The notes under the pieces were generated by a model. It made no database searches. It saw only the letters and a program-made list of their open reading frames with translations, and was not told the origin of the DNA. A program made the translations under genes and the position numbers. From the NCBI GenBank assembly GCA_040954595.2, contig CM082593.2:11346001-11410000 (forward strand): a DNA stretch of 64,000 nucleotides, read 5' to 3'. Shown here piece by piece: positions 1 to 11,080 of this stretch (positions are counted from its first letter, which is position 1; every line of letters starts with the position of its first letter). This stretch comes from Balanoglossus misakiensis (lineage: Eukaryota > Hemichordata).

Positions 1-78
1 TTTCCCATTAGTAATCATGCAACCTTGCCATTTTGGGCCTTCTGATTTGCTGTATGTGCTCACTAGTCCTTCCCAACG

Positions 79-252
79 TCTCTGAATTAGAAGGCCATTG
101 TCATTTGTATAGTGTAGACACATTTCATTTTAGTACAACTGATGAAAGTCTCGTGAAAAACCAAATGCTTAATTTACCCACTGTGCAAAGATTATCTGAA
201 TGATATTGTGTTGATCGTCATATAGTATAGCGCCCTCTGCGATAGTATTTGG
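79..252 (-). repeat. Lone diverged copy of the 309-bp repeat family
   Basis: The reverse complement matches, with substitutions, the unit that forms the tandem array at 5.7-9.25 kb. Shared landmarks are the TAGCGCCCTCTG block near 230, the GATGAAAGTCTC block near 140 and the CACTGTGC block near 181. This shows the unit is dispersed as well as tandem. About 55% of a unit is present. Function unknown. Confidence 0.7.
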
Positions 253-489
253 ATGATTGTGCCAGGGAGAAGGGGGTACTGAGGGAGCAGATGCAGATGA
301 CAGCAAGGCATATCCACTGAACAATGAGACGGTACGTGTTGTCAGCATTCAGGGAGAGTAAAAAGGGGAGCGCAAGAGACCAGGATGAAGAGACGAGCAG
401 TATTGCATCATCTGTGGAAAAAATGCCAAGAGAAGGTAAGTGTGGAAGACAAGCACTTAGGGGTTATAAACAAATGTTTTTTTGTGGAC
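253..489 (+). other. Unassigned stretch with a possible exon remnant
   Basis: No gene is recognised. A purine-rich open frame runs from 361 to about 548, and a good splice-donor-like GTAAGT lies at 436-441 after an AAG. The reading (a short Arg/Lys-rich peptide containing HHLWKKCQEK) resembles no family known to me. It could be an exon of an unseen gene or chance. Confidence 0.2.
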
Positions 490-550
490 AGTTTTAGTAT
501 CAAGCATTGTGGAATTAAATATACACAGTGTGTGTTGTGTGTTAGATAGG

Positions 551-1040
551 TACATACATACATACATACATACATACATACATACATACATACATACATA
601 CATGCATGCATACATACATACATGCATACATGCATACATGCATGCATACATGCATACATACATGCTTACATACATGCATACATGCATACATACATGCATA
701 CATACATGCATACATACATGCATACATACATGCATACATACATGCATACATACATGCATACATACATACATGCATGCATACATACATACATACATACATA
801 CATACATACATACATACATACATACATACATACATGCATGCATGCATACATACATACATACATACATACATACATACATACATACATACATACATACATA
901 CATACATACATACATACATACATACATACATACATACATACATGCATGCATGCATGCATACATACATGCATGCATACATACATACATGCATACATACATG
1001 CATGCATACATACATGCATACATACATACATACATACATG
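551..1040. repeat. Tetranucleotide microsatellite (TACA/TATG with TGCA interruptions)
   Basis: About 490 bp of almost pure TACA repeats interspersed with TGCA steps. It lies inside SINE-like copy 1 and is the expanded form of tracts of about 50 bp in copy 2 and 150 bp in copy 3. Every frame on both strands is open here, which gives spurious Met/Cys/Tyr/Val or His/Thr/Ile open frames that are not genes. Confidence 0.95.
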
Positions 1041-1074
1041 GAAAACACACAGCAAATGGACTCCTTTTTTTATC

Positions 1075-1147
1075 ATCCTCACCAGGAATCGAACCAGGAT
1101 CCCTTATCACAAAGTGACAAGTGTGTTAACCATTACACCATGAGGAT
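1075..1147 (-). tRNA. tRNA-like sequence (SINE head, probably not a working tRNA)
   Basis: A 73-nt cloverleaf-like block. The acceptor ends ATCCTCA and TGAGGAT pair over seven bases. The A box TGGTGTAATGG (1130-1140, minus strand) and B box GGTTCGATTCC (1085-1095) both match pol III consensus. The T stem has a central T-T mismatch. The anticodon loop reads ACTTTGT, giving TTT (Lys) but with C rather than T at position 33, and the arm can instead form one 7-bp hairpin. Copy 2 at 5471-5543 shares the same flanks, so this is most likely a tRNA-derived retroposon head. Confidence 0.5.
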
Positions 1148-1415
1148 TGTTTTATCTCCACTAACTGCCAACACACTGTCCAATTGCACATTCACTCACT
1201 GACATATTCAACACACCAGTTTTTTTATTTCAATAAAAATTCACAAATGCATGTGAGAAATAACAGAGAGTCAGAAATTGGCATCCACAGGAGTTACTGC
1301 ATTGCTATATGGTATTATAGAGCAGCCAATGCAGTCTAACACTTTTATTAGCTTATTAAAGGCAGAAAGTCTCTTTGCTGCCCTTTTTTAATAATTATGT
1401 GTGATACAAGAGACT

Positions 1416-1616
1416 GTTAATGTGGATATATAGTGAATCAACGTTCGACCACACACAGCTTCCATCCCGTTTGTAGGATATGACAGTAAAAACTCGCCCA
1501 AAATGAATAAATGGTAAAGACCAATTATTCATTTTGGCAAGATTTTTCACTCTCGTGACTACAAGCAGTGTGTGTTGTTGAATGTTGATTCACTATATAT
1601 CCACATGTACATTAAC
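1416..1616. mobile_element. 201-bp hairpin MITE-like palindrome
   Basis: Ends are inverted: GTTAATGTGGATATATAGTG at 1416 against its complement ending at 1616. Inner blocks also pair (CCAAAATGAATAA near 1498 against TTATTCATTTTGG near 1526), so nearly the whole 201 bp folds into one imperfect hairpin. This is the form of a small non-autonomous inverted-repeat element. No clear target duplication or superfamily signature is visible. Confidence 0.5.
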
Positions 1617-2911
1617 ATAAATGGTGTCTTGCATCAAACATAATTAATGGAAAAGGGTCCCTTTAATTTATATACTTATCAAATTGTAAGCTAACCAATA
1701 TGGTTAGAAGTCCGATTTGCTTGGACGTGAACCAATATGATCTATCAAAATTTTCTGGTAAAAGTTTGAGTAACTATAACGTGTGCTTTCACCTTTTTTC
1801 ATCATGTTGCTTGGGCCCTGACAATGCTGCTTTATAGCTACTACAGGATTGGATTACTTCCATTTGGCAGTAGCATATAAGTGTAATGGTGTAGAAAGTT
1901 TATCCTGTTTACTGGAAGAGGAATTGCAAGAGAAACCATATGTTATAAAAAAAAAATAGAAGATATTAAATAGCCTTAGTAAACATTTCCCAGAAACATT
2001 TCAATGAACAGTTACCATAATGTACTTTACATTAGAGTCAGAGGTGACTAAAAGGCTAATATTGTCATTTGTGAAATGTACACAATTGTATTTATATTGT
2101 CGGTGAACTGTTTAGCTGTGTTGTCAGTTATGTTGAGCTTATTAGATTGGGTGATTGTCTTATTGGGTGAGTGGTGTCACTGTCTGTCACTTTTCTTTAC
2201 TGAAACCACGGGGCCAATTACTTTGAAATTTAGTATGCAGGTTCCTAGGGTGAAGTTGGTAGAGTTTATGTAAATTGTGGTGAAATGTGTAATTTTTGAT
2301 CAATTTTAGTTGTGTTTAGTTAAATTCTTTGTACAATTACTTTGAAATTTAGTGTGTAGGTCCTTGGGGTTGATTTTACTGGAATTTGCTCAATTTGTGA
2401 CAGAATGTGGAATATGTTATTTCGGAAGCAATTGCTTGTTTGGTCTTTTTTATTTCATAAACCAGATACTGTGATTGTTTTTCTGTTCTTTTTTGTATGT
2501 GTGTCTATTTTCACAATTGAAATAAATTAATATAAGGCTATATAAAATAAATTGGTGTTTTATGCTTTTTGTGTAAGTATGAATGTATGTATGTGTGTAA
2601 AAAGATTGATATTGTTTGTATGGTTGATATCAGATATCATATGTCTTATAGTGAGAAAGAAACCACTACACAATCCCTAGTAGTATTTGTGGTAATATAT
2701 CTGTTTTGAGAATATAGCCCATTAGTATATTGTAGTCTTTGTACAACTTTTCTTCAAAATGTGTTATATGAACAAATAAAATATGGCAAGAAGATGAATT
2801 GTTTCGAAGAATGAATCATAATAAACAGTAGAATTTGGTCAATTTTTGTTCAGGCATAAAGAAATAGCTTGTACATGAGCTTGCACGACGGTATTTGGTC
2901 AATACAGGGCG
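1617..2911. other. AT-rich intergenic DNA; no gene recognised
   Basis: No coding family is recognisable in any frame. It contains two head-to-tail diverged ~119-bp monomers (2215-2333 and 2334-about 2450) sharing CAATTACTTTGAAATTTAGT. These belong to the degenerate repeat described at 22-23 kb and 37.8-38.4 kb. The 65-aa frame at 2076-2273 overlaps these monomers and is not supported as a gene. Confidence 0.5.
2215..2450 (+). repeat. Two tandem diverged ~119-bp monomers
   Basis: Two successive blocks begin CAATTACTTTGAAATTTAGT and continue with a variable GGTTCCTAGGG / GGTCCTTGGGG segment. The same core (TTTGAAATTTGGTATGCA-like) recurs at 5140, 22.2-23.1 kb (inverted), 25.5, 31.0, 37.8-38.4 and 41.1-41.3 kb. 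Confidence 0.5.
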
Positions 2912-2925
2912 CATGTATGTATGTA

Positions 2926-2978
<53 letters not shown>

Positions 2979-2985
2979 ATGTATG

Positions 2986-3019
<34 letters not shown>

Positions 3020-3098
3020 TGTATGTATGTATGCATGCATGCATGCATGCATGCATGTATGTACCTATCTAACACACAACACACACTGTGTATATTTG
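2912..3098 (+). repeat. TATG/TG microsatellite with SINE-like tail (copy 3)
   Basis: TATG, then TG, then TATG, then TGCA repeats run to about 3060, followed by GTACCTATCTAACACACAAC, the same tail as SINE-like copy 1. No tRNA block precedes it (the upstream sequence is unrelated), so this is a 5'-deleted copy or a recombinant retaining only microsatellite and tail. Confidence 0.7.
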
Positions 3099-5392
3099 TT
3101 GGGCATTTTGGTTTTCTACCACATATCTCAGTAGTTTCCATGCCATAGTGACTCTTCAGTTTTACATAATGATATCCAATATAACCCAATCTACTATTAA
3201 TGCGATTTTTTTTTCATTTTGATTGTGGAAATGGTTAAAAATGAAAAACATCTGAATTTGTACTTTAATAAATATAAGCTATATAGTATTTTAAAATGGT
3301 CATAAATTTATGTTAACATGGCAAAACATGTTTTAGTGTTTATGTATACTTGTTTAATATAGAGAAATAATTGTACAAATAAAATGACAACTTACTTTTG
3401 CTTTTAAAAATAATTAAAAATGGTAATGTTTCTTGAGATATACCAGGGTTTCTAGAATATAGAGGGTGCTGGCACGGGAACATTTGATGGTTGTCCCCAA
3501 TACAACATTCTGGTATCATGTTTTATCATCTGTGGACATTTGGCAGCGATATCCAACAGGATGTGCATAAAATCCCGAGAAGGTCTTCTCGTTGTATTGC
3601 TTCTTGAGATATTGAAACTGTCTTGAATCCCAACGCGAATGTGATGGTGATGCGTATGTTGTTGCACGTAGTCACATCCGAAAACTGAATATAGGTTAGT
3701 GGGATATGTGTATATTCTCGTGGTTATTTTTAAATGAGTATAAATGACAGAATCGGTGGTTTGAACGTGTAAGAGTTGATGGTATTGGTTATGTAGTTGT
3801 GTTTTATCCAATGGTAGTGTGATTTTAATTGTGTATGAGGCGATGGCAGTTTTGTCAGGCGTTTTTTATTTTCGTGTCGAGCGACATCCAATATGGCGGT
3901 TGTCGTTATATACTGAAAGGGTTTCGTTTGTATGCATGTTTTGGCAAATTGTATATATGTTAAGATGGTGAAGTTTGCTTGAAGGAATAGAAACATCAGA
4001 GGCTGGGTACATCGGAGTTTCTATTTCATTCCATACAAGTTGAAATTAAGCTTATTTTTGGAGTGTATACAGGTACATATGATTATTTAGAAACGGTTTT
4101 AGGCAAGCGAATCTGCTGAATTCGGGCGATCGGTCTTGTATCGTGTGTATGAAACGTACAAGCAGTGGTAGGATATTATTTTGGGATGTGTACTTCAATA
4201 GTTTCCATGTCTCTTATATGTATTTGTCAAAAAATAAACAGTAGTAAAAATGGATTGTATTTTCCATTATTTTGTCTGTTAATATTGTATGTTTACATGA
4301 CCAAAAGCCTTAAGGTTTTCATTGGAATTTATATCAGGGTAATAAATTTGTTTTTGATAATTATTTGCTTCAAATATGGAACAATCTGTGTGAGTACATA
4401 ACAGAAACATTGCTAGATAATTTGACATTTGAATTGTTCGTAAGAATGTGAGGACAAGCATAGAATTGGCCAAATTATGCTGGTGACCACTCTGTTTAGT
4501 GTGTATGCTTTCTAGTCGTGACAGGAATGTTAAAAACATAGACAATGAAATCTGGTTGGAGCATGAAAAGTAGAGTTGACTTGTTAACATATTTTGATGC
4601 CATGAAACCATTTTGTGGACAGGACAATTTATGTGACCAAGAATTGATTTTCTGAATATCACAAGGTTGATAGTGAATTCATTGAAATTTGTTGTCCTGT
4701 TTAAGTAGTGGGGTTATTGTAAAAAAATCATCATTCGCTATCTTGTACTTGGAGTGATGTCATCTCGACATTGATACATTATGGCTATTGAGAGGTGTGT
4801 GTTATGCAGGCAAGTGTATATCTTGATGTACTTGTTTAAATACACAATTATACTTAATGATTTAATTTAAAAGTTTTGTTTATTTTCTTGACAGTTTTGG
4901 CTACCAAAGAGTTCTCAAGGTGAGTGTTGGTGTACATCAGTGCAAAGTATCATGTACAAACTAAGAGATCAACACACTCAAATGTGTATTGTGTCGTGTA
5001 CGAATTAGTTTCGTAAATCATTTGTAGATAACGTGTTTAGTTTTGTGGTAAGTGACACTGAGGTTTCAGATCGGATAGGATGATTGTCCAGTGCCATGCA
5101 TTGTGTGTTAACATGTGAAAGCACTAGCCTAATTTGTTTGAAATTTGGTATTCAGGGATGATGTAAGAAAAAATAATTTTAACAGTTCATAGAATCAGTG
5201 TTTATTAATACTTCAAAAAGGTATGTGACTTGAATGTGTGCAGTACATCATTGTGCTATGTGGTGTTAACACCATTGAATAGTGCCATTACTTACAGCAA
5301 TCTTACAGCAATGGCTTCAGTAAAACATTGAGTATGATTTGTGTGATTCCTGATACCCCTGTCTTGTCATTTGTGATGTTTTACTGTGTACT
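3099..5392. other. Intergenic DNA with one coding-like frame (3452-3811, minus)
   Basis: No family recognised. The most coding-like stretch is the minus-strand 119-codon frame at 3452-3811. Its C-terminal half has mixed composition (for example SRDFMHILLDIAAKCP) and the DNA there is less AT-rich than its surroundings. A second minus frame overlaps at 3730-3996. No convincing splice sites or homology could be assigned. A diverged copy of the TTTGAAATTTGGTAT repeat core lies near 5138. Confidence 0.3.
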
Positions 5393-5672
5393 TTTTGAAA
5401 TAAAGAAACTGGTGTGTTAGTTGAATATGTCAGTGAGTGAATGTGCAATTGGACAGTGTGTTGGCAAAAAATCCTCATGGTGTAATGGTTAACACACTTG
5501 TCACTTTGTGATAAGAGATCCAGGTTCGATTCCTGGTGGGGATGATGAAAAAAAGAGTCCATTAGCTGTGTGCTTGAGTATGAGTGTAATATATGTATGT
5601 ACGTATTTATGCATGTATGTAGCCAGCAAACACACAAAACATATTGTGTATATTCAATTCCATACAGTGTTT
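5393..5672 (+). mobile_element. tRNA-headed SINE-like element, copy 2
   Basis: Leader starting GAAACTGGTGTGTTAGTTGA near 5406, tRNA-like block 5471-5543, linker, short TATG tract (about 5590-5620), then tail with AACACACAAAACATATTGTG. Alignment to copy 1 holds over the leader, tRNA block, linker and tail, while the microsatellite differs roughly tenfold in length. The downstream neighbour is the 309-bp array, which starts within about 30 bp. Confidence 0.65.
5471..5543 (+). tRNA. tRNA-like sequence (SINE head), better-paired copy
   Basis: The acceptor arms ATCCTCA / TGGGGAT pair over seven positions (one G-T). The D stem GTGT/ACAC is intact. The T stem CCAGG/CCTGG is perfect, unlike copy 1. 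A box TGGTGTAATGG 5478-5488; B box GGTTCGATTCC 5523-5533. The anticodon loop would give TTT with a non-standard C at position 33 and one extra base between the D arm and anticodon arm. Most likely a SINE promoter rather than a charged tRNA. No oligo-T terminator follows directly. Confidence 0.5.
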
Positions 5673-6434
5673 GATAATAAATATGTTGCTGTTTTACAAT
5701 TTGGCATTCACTGCTGATAATTAGGTTTCCATAGATACAAGCGGAATGCAATAGAAGAGGGATAACCATATACATGTATAGAAAAGGTAGGTTACCCCTT
5801 CCCCTATCATCCAAATACTACCACAGAGGGTGCTATACTATATGACCATCAACTGAGTATCATTCAAATACTCTGTGCACAGTAGGTAAATACACATTTG
5901 TTTTTTTAGGAGACTTTCATCAGTTGCAGTAAAATACAACGTGACTACACTATATACACCAATGAGAATGGCCATGTAATTCAGAGAGTGCTTGATATTA
6001 AAACTGTTTCATAGTTGTGGCCTTTACTGCTGATAATTAGGTTACCATAGATACAAGCCCAATGCAACAGGACAGGGATAAACATATGCAAAGACAAGAT
6101 TAAACCCCACCTCCATAATCAAAATACTACCGCAGAGGGCGCTATACTATATGACCATCAACTGAGTATCATTCAAATACTCTGTGCACAGTGGGTAAAG
6201 ACACATTTGTTTTTTAGGAGACTTTCATCAGTTGCAGTAAAATATAACGTGACTACACTATATACACCAATGAGAATGGCCGTGTAATTCAGATAGTGCT
6301 TGATATTAAAACTGTTTCATAGTTGTGGCTCTTACTGCTGATAATAAGGTTACCATAGATACAAGCCCAATGCAACAGGACAGGGATAAACATATGCAAA
6401 GGCAAGATTAAACCCCACCTCTGTAATCAAAATA

Positions 6435-7580
6435 ATAATAATAATAATAATTTATTTGTATAGTGTCAGTATCCACAAAAATGTGATCAATGACGCTTAA
6501 AGCAAAAGTACAATACAACAAATGGCTAAAAAACAGATTTAAAAAGTAAAGTTTTAACATTTGATTTAAAAACAGATAAGTCTGGTGCCTGGCGAATGGT
6601 GAGTGGAAGATTATTCCAAAGAATTGGAGCAGCAACAGTAAAAGCACGATCACCATAACTCTTGGTGCGTGATCGAACAAGGCAGAGTTTGAACTGATCA
6701 GCTGACCTTAAATTGCGACACGGAACATATAGATTAGTCATGCTAGAAAGATAGATTGGACCAAGTTTATTATAGATTTAAAAATGAGAACTAACATCTT
6801 AAAAACAATACGCTGTGTAGAAGGTAGCCAGTGCAACTGATACAAAATTGGAGTGATGTGACAGGTGATTTTTGAATGAGTAACAATTCTAGCAGCAATA
6901 TTCTGAACGCGTTGGATACGGTTGATTGAATACTTCGGGAGCCCAAATAAAAGTGAATTACATGAATCAATTCGAGAAGTAATGAATGCATGAACTAATT
7001 GCTCTGTAGCAGAATGAGATAAATATTTGCGGATAAGCGCAATGCGACATAAATGAAAAGTGGCAGAGCGGCAGATCTGTCCAATATGTGGCTTCATTGT
7101 CAGACAAGAGTCAAGGAGCACACCAAGGCTCTTAGCCTGACAATGGACAGGAATCAGAGAATCGCCAACACGAATTTCTGAAATCCCTCTAGCAGACAGA
7201 TCACCTGAAATACCAAAGAAAATAACAAATTCAGTCTTATCGTCGTATAAGCACAAGAAGTTTTCAGACATCCAAAACCTAACATCGGATATACAAAGTT
7301 CAAGATTTGAAACAGTTCTTGCTGCGTTGTCTTTACTAAAAGACATATAAAGTGAAGAGTCATCTGCATAAAAACTATAAAGACAACCATGACTTTGAAC
7401 TAATTCACCAAATGGAGACGGGTACATATTGAAAAGTATGGGACCAAGAACTGATCCCTGTGGTACCCCAGTGTCGAGCCGATAGAAAGGTGATTGGGTG
7501 GAATTTACAAGTACACACTGACTATGATTGGAAAGGTATGACATAAACCACATGAGAACAGTATCTGAGAGACCAAAATA
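6435..7580 (-). mobile_element. 5'-truncated CR1/L2-type LINE inserted in the 309-bp array
   Basis: The insert interrupts one array unit. CAAAATA occurs once at this point in intact units but flanks the insert here (6428-6434 and 7574-7580), giving a 7-bp target-site duplication. On the minus strand the element reads from within the reverse transcriptase at its 5' end to a TTATTATTATT-type short-repeat tail at its 3' end near 6435. A 5' truncation and microsatellite-like 3' tail fit CR1/L2-superfamily LINEs. Endonuclease and ORF1 are missing. Confidence 0.85.
6526..7553 (-). pseudogene. Reverse transcriptase fragment of CR1/L2-type LINE, frameshifted
   Basis: The minus frame 7553-6738 encodes 271 residues covering the later RT motifs: GVPQGSVLGPILF (motif B region) and YADDSSLY (catalytic YADD). 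It continues into the LINE C-terminal region with HITPILYQLHWLP. A second frame (6741-6526) continues the family's C-terminus with GDRAFTVAAPILWNNLP. The two frames join if one base is missing near 6767, in a Gly codon of the expected N-L-G-P segment, so the copy carries a one-base deletion. The N-terminal RT motifs and the endonuclease are absent. It is a dead fragment; family placement is from motif memory, not a search. Confidence 0.8.
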
Positions 7581-9250
7581 CTACCACAGAGGGTGCTATA
7601 CTATATGACCATCAACTGAGTATCATTCAAATACTCTGTGCACAGTGGGTAAACACACATTTGGTTTTTTAGGAGACTTTCATCAGTTGTAGTAAAATAC
7701 AACGTGACTACACTATATACACCAATGAGAATGGCCATGTAATTCAGAGAGTGCTTGATATTAAAACTGTTTCATAGTTGTGGCCTTTACTGCTGATAAT
7801 TAGGTTACCATAGATACAAGCCCAATGCAACATGACAGGGATAAACATATGCAAAGACAAGATTAAACCCCACCTCCATAATCAAAATACTACCACAGAG
7901 GGCGCTATACTATATGACCATCAACTGAGTATCATTCAAATACTCTGTGCACAGTGGGTAAAGACTTATTTGTTTTTTTAGGAGACTTTCATCAGTTGCA
8001 GTAAAATACAACGTGACTACACTATATACACCAATGAGAATGGCCATGTAATTCAGAGAGTGCTTGATATTAAAACTGTTTCATAGTTGTGGCCTTTACT
8101 GCTGATAATTAGGTTACCATAGATACAAGCCCAATGCAACATGACAGGGATAAACATATGCAAAGACAAGATTAAACCCCACCTTCATAATCAAAATACT
8201 ACCACAGAGGGCGCTATACTATATGACCATCAACTGAGTATCATTCAAATACTCTGTGCACAGTGGGTAAAGACACATTTGGTTTTTAGGAGACTTTCAT
8301 CAGTTGTAATAAAATACAACGTGACTACACTATATACACCAATGAGAATGGCCATGTAATTCAGAGAGTGCTTGATATTAAAACTGTTTCATAGTTGTGG
8401 CCTTTACTGCTGATAATTAGGTTACCATAGATACAAGCCCAATGCAACATGACAGGGATAAACATATGCAAAGACAAGATTTAACCCCACCTCCATAATC
8501 AAAATACTACCACAGAGGGCGCTATACTATATGACCATCAACTGAGTATCATTCAAATACTCTGTGCACAGTGGGTAAAGACACATTTGGTTTTTTAGGA
8601 GACTTTCATCAGTTGTAGTAAAATACAACGTGACTACACTATATACACCAATGAGAATGGCCATGTAATTCAGAGAGTGCTTGATATTAAAACTGTTTCA
8701 TAGTTGTGGCCTTTACTGCTGATAATTAGGTTACCATAGATACAAGCCCAATGCAACATGACAGGGATAAACATATGCAAAGACAAGATTTAACCCAACC
8801 TCCATAATCAAAATACTACCACAGAGGGCGCTATACTATGTGACCATCAACTGAGTATCATTCAAATACTCTGTGCACAGTGGGTAAAGACACATTTGGT
8901 TTTTTAGGAGACTTTCACCAGTTGCAGTAAAATACAACGTGACTACACTATATGCACCAATGAGAATGGCCGTGTAATTCAGAGTGCTTGATATTAAAAC
9001 TGTTTCAAAGCTGTGGCCTTTACTGCTGATAATTAGGTTACCATAGATACAAGTGGAATGGAACCGGACAGGGATAAACATACAAAGGCTAGGTTAACCC
9101 CCCCCCCCCCCAAATACTACCACAGAGGGCGCTATACTGATCATCAAGTCTGTACCATTGAAATAAATCTGTGCAGAGTGGGTAAATTAGGCATTTGGTT
9201 CTTCAGATTTTTATAAGTTGCACTAAAATGCTATGTGGCCCACTACAAGG

Positions 9251-10789
9251 ACAAATAAGTCAAAAATGGCAAATTTGACGTTTACTTTGAGGTTGGCATG
9301 GGGCAAACGAGACAATACAAGAACACTGAAACTCAATTAGTGAAACACTAAAGTTGTACTTTATTTCTCTAACAAACTTAGAGAAAATTTACATGGCCAT
9401 CTTTTTACTCAGAGACCTGATGTTGAATAGAAATGTGGTAGTGCAGGTCCACATGAGTGCCGTGTACTAGCCTCTCTCTCTGCAAATCCATCCACAACTT
9501 GCATGCAGATAGTGGGAGTCTGATGTAAGCAACTACTGCAGTTACAGTCAGGACGTAAGTGGGATAATTAAACAGCAGGGGATCATGCAATGCAAACACT
9601 TGAACTGGCCAGTAACGTTTGAATTGCTCATTTGCATACAGTTTTTCAACTTTTTTCACAACGAAAGTTAAGCAACTAGCAATCCATTTCTGACAATTAT
9701 TTCACCCCAGGCACATTACTGGTACTATGAGTGTACTACATGTGATTTTTCATGAAGTTTTATCGAGAAGAATTTCTTTACTTCCACTGACAAAATTGTG
9801 ATCACGAAATTCAAAGTGACCTTGAAGTTACAAAAAAAAAATATCAGCCATACCCACACAAAAATTAACCCCCTCAGGTTTTAGAAACATTATTAAACTC
9901 CTCTATTCATAATTTTGACATGAATATATCCATGCCGAGAGTCAAGGACCACAATTTACTGTGCCATAGGTCAGTCCTGAGAAGTCAGTCAGCGTGAATA
10001 GTGTATAGACTCCGTATGTAATATGCTAATGAGAGATAACGACGCGTTGAAAAGGAAGCCATTACGTCATGGGTTAACATGCTTTGACCTACTTCAATGC
10101 ATACACATATGGCAAACACGGCTGTACTCGTCGATGGCGAAGGCAATTTTTACACCGTCATTACTCCACAACGGAGCGGCTCACACTATTATAATTTCAC
10201 GGTAACTTAGTTCAATATCTTCCTAACCTACCCAATTTTTTTCAAGACAAGAAATCTTTGCCGAGAGTCAAGGACCACAATTTAAACCAACATACCGAAA
10301 CTGTCTTTCTCGGGAAAGCGTCGTTAAAACTTCACGAAAAATCATCCTATCATTGACTATGGTGTTTCATACACGTCTTAGAAAAATGGGTGCACTACGA
10401 TCACTTGTAGTACCGAAAATCTCCGTTTGAAAATTTTTCGAACTGGCCGTAACTGCCACTCAGCGACTTTCACATTCAAATAGATCTCTTTGATCTCACC
10501 GCCGTAATTACCCCACTTACGTCCTGACTGGTTAATACTTACAAAGTGTATTACCTCCAACACCCCATGGACGGTATCATGTCATCACCAGTAGCTATAG
10601 GTTCTTTTAACACCTTGAGAGAAAAAAATGGATTGTTACTGATAGATTACAAAGCACTGACAATACAAGAGGGGGAGGGGTAAGGTTTGTTGAGAGCAGT
10701 TGTTTTTTGCTAAACATTAGTGAAAATATGAAATTATTGACATGTAGGATTTCAATTTTATGATGTAAGAGTATTTTATAATATCTCAC
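9251..10789. other. Intergenic DNA; short direct and inverted repeats, no gene recognised
   Basis: A 26-bp exact direct repeat beginning TGCCGAGAGTCAAGGACCAC occurs at 9933-9958 and 10259-10284. An inverted pair containing AGTCAGGACGTAAGTGGG lies near 9534 (plus) and 10500-10532 (complement). Minus frames at 9405-9659 and 10378-10563 overlap these repeats, so they are not convincing genes. The last ~190 bp (10600-10789) lie downstream of the minus-strand RPA-like exon. Confidence 0.45.
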
Positions 10790-10961
10790 CGGGACTTCAG
10801 TTGTCGCTGTAGTATTTAACCCAAGTTTAACTGTGCCACCCACGTCCATGCATGGCAAGGTTTTCTCTCCCAAAAGTTTCAGTTTGGTATCCCAGTTACC
10901 ATCAGTTGCACTTACTCCACGCCTTCTAAGTTGAATGCGATTTACCATCACAGGATTCATA
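10790..10961 (-). pseudogene. RPA-like OB-fold gene, exon 3, decayed minus-strand copy
   Basis: The minus-strand exon has a CAG acceptor before TATGAATCC (10961) and a GTGAG donor at 10789-10785. It aligns with the plus-strand exon at 15362-15568: ATDGNWDTKLKLLGEKTLP and MDVGGTVKLGLNTTATTEV match ITDGT..A.VNLWGEKTALP and LDVGATVKLG..LNTTATTEV. Relative to that copy it lacks about a dozen codons between KLG and LNTT, and its 5' part is out of frame. The D-G..LWGEK pattern is typical of an RPA70 DNA-binding OB fold. Not expressible as it stands. Confidence 0.6.
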
Positions 10962-11080
10962 CTGTGGTGCAAAGACAATTAAAAACATCGATTGTAAATC
11001 ATTTAGTAGTGATACCATTGTGACCAAACCTTGTTTTAAAATACATGTAATCTGTACTCGAAACTATCATTTTTTTCTTT

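Larger units (their letters stand above)
490..1245 (-). mobile_element. tRNA-headed SINE-like element, copy 1, with expanded microsatellite
   Basis: On the minus strand the order is: ~85-bp leader (1245 to 1160), tRNA-like block (1147 to 1075), a short linker ending at 1041, a (TATG)n tract (1040 to 551), then an AACACACAACACACACTGTG-type tail (about 550 to 490). The same order occurs in plus orientation at 5393-5672, and the microsatellite plus tail recur at 2912-3098, so this is a repeated unit and not a chance assembly. Intact A and B boxes imply RNA polymerase III transcription. The unusual point is that a shared leader lies 5' of the tRNA-like part, where a typical tRNA SINE would begin. 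Family not identified. Confidence 0.65.
5700..9250 (+). repeat. Tandem array of a ~309-bp unit
   Basis: The landmark CCACAGAGGG starts at 5821, 6130 (as CCGC), 7583, 7893, 8202, 8510, 8819 and 9120, with spacings of 308-310 bp except the last (301). One interval is interrupted by a LINE insertion. Units share CTGCTGATAATTAGG, GAGACTTTCATCAGTTG and CACTATATACACCAATGAGA blocks. The first (5.7-5.8 kb) and last (9.05-9.25 kb) units are the most diverged, as expected for an array homogenised from its middle. No conserved reading frame: short frames differ between units. A lone inverted copy lies at 79-252. Confidence 0.92.

Noticed and set aside
408-1202. Several overlapping long open frames on both strands rich in Met-Tyr-Val-Cys or His-Thr-Tyr-Ile
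   Set aside because: They are translations of a TACA/TATG microsatellite that has no stops in most frames; no real protein.
2816-3189. Open frames on both strands around the second microsatellite
   Set aside because: Same cause: TATG/TG repeats translated in every frame.
5478-5543. A functional tRNA-Lys(TTT) gene
   Set aside because: C at position 33, an extra base in the core and a second diverged copy with the same non-tRNA flanks make a SINE head more likely.
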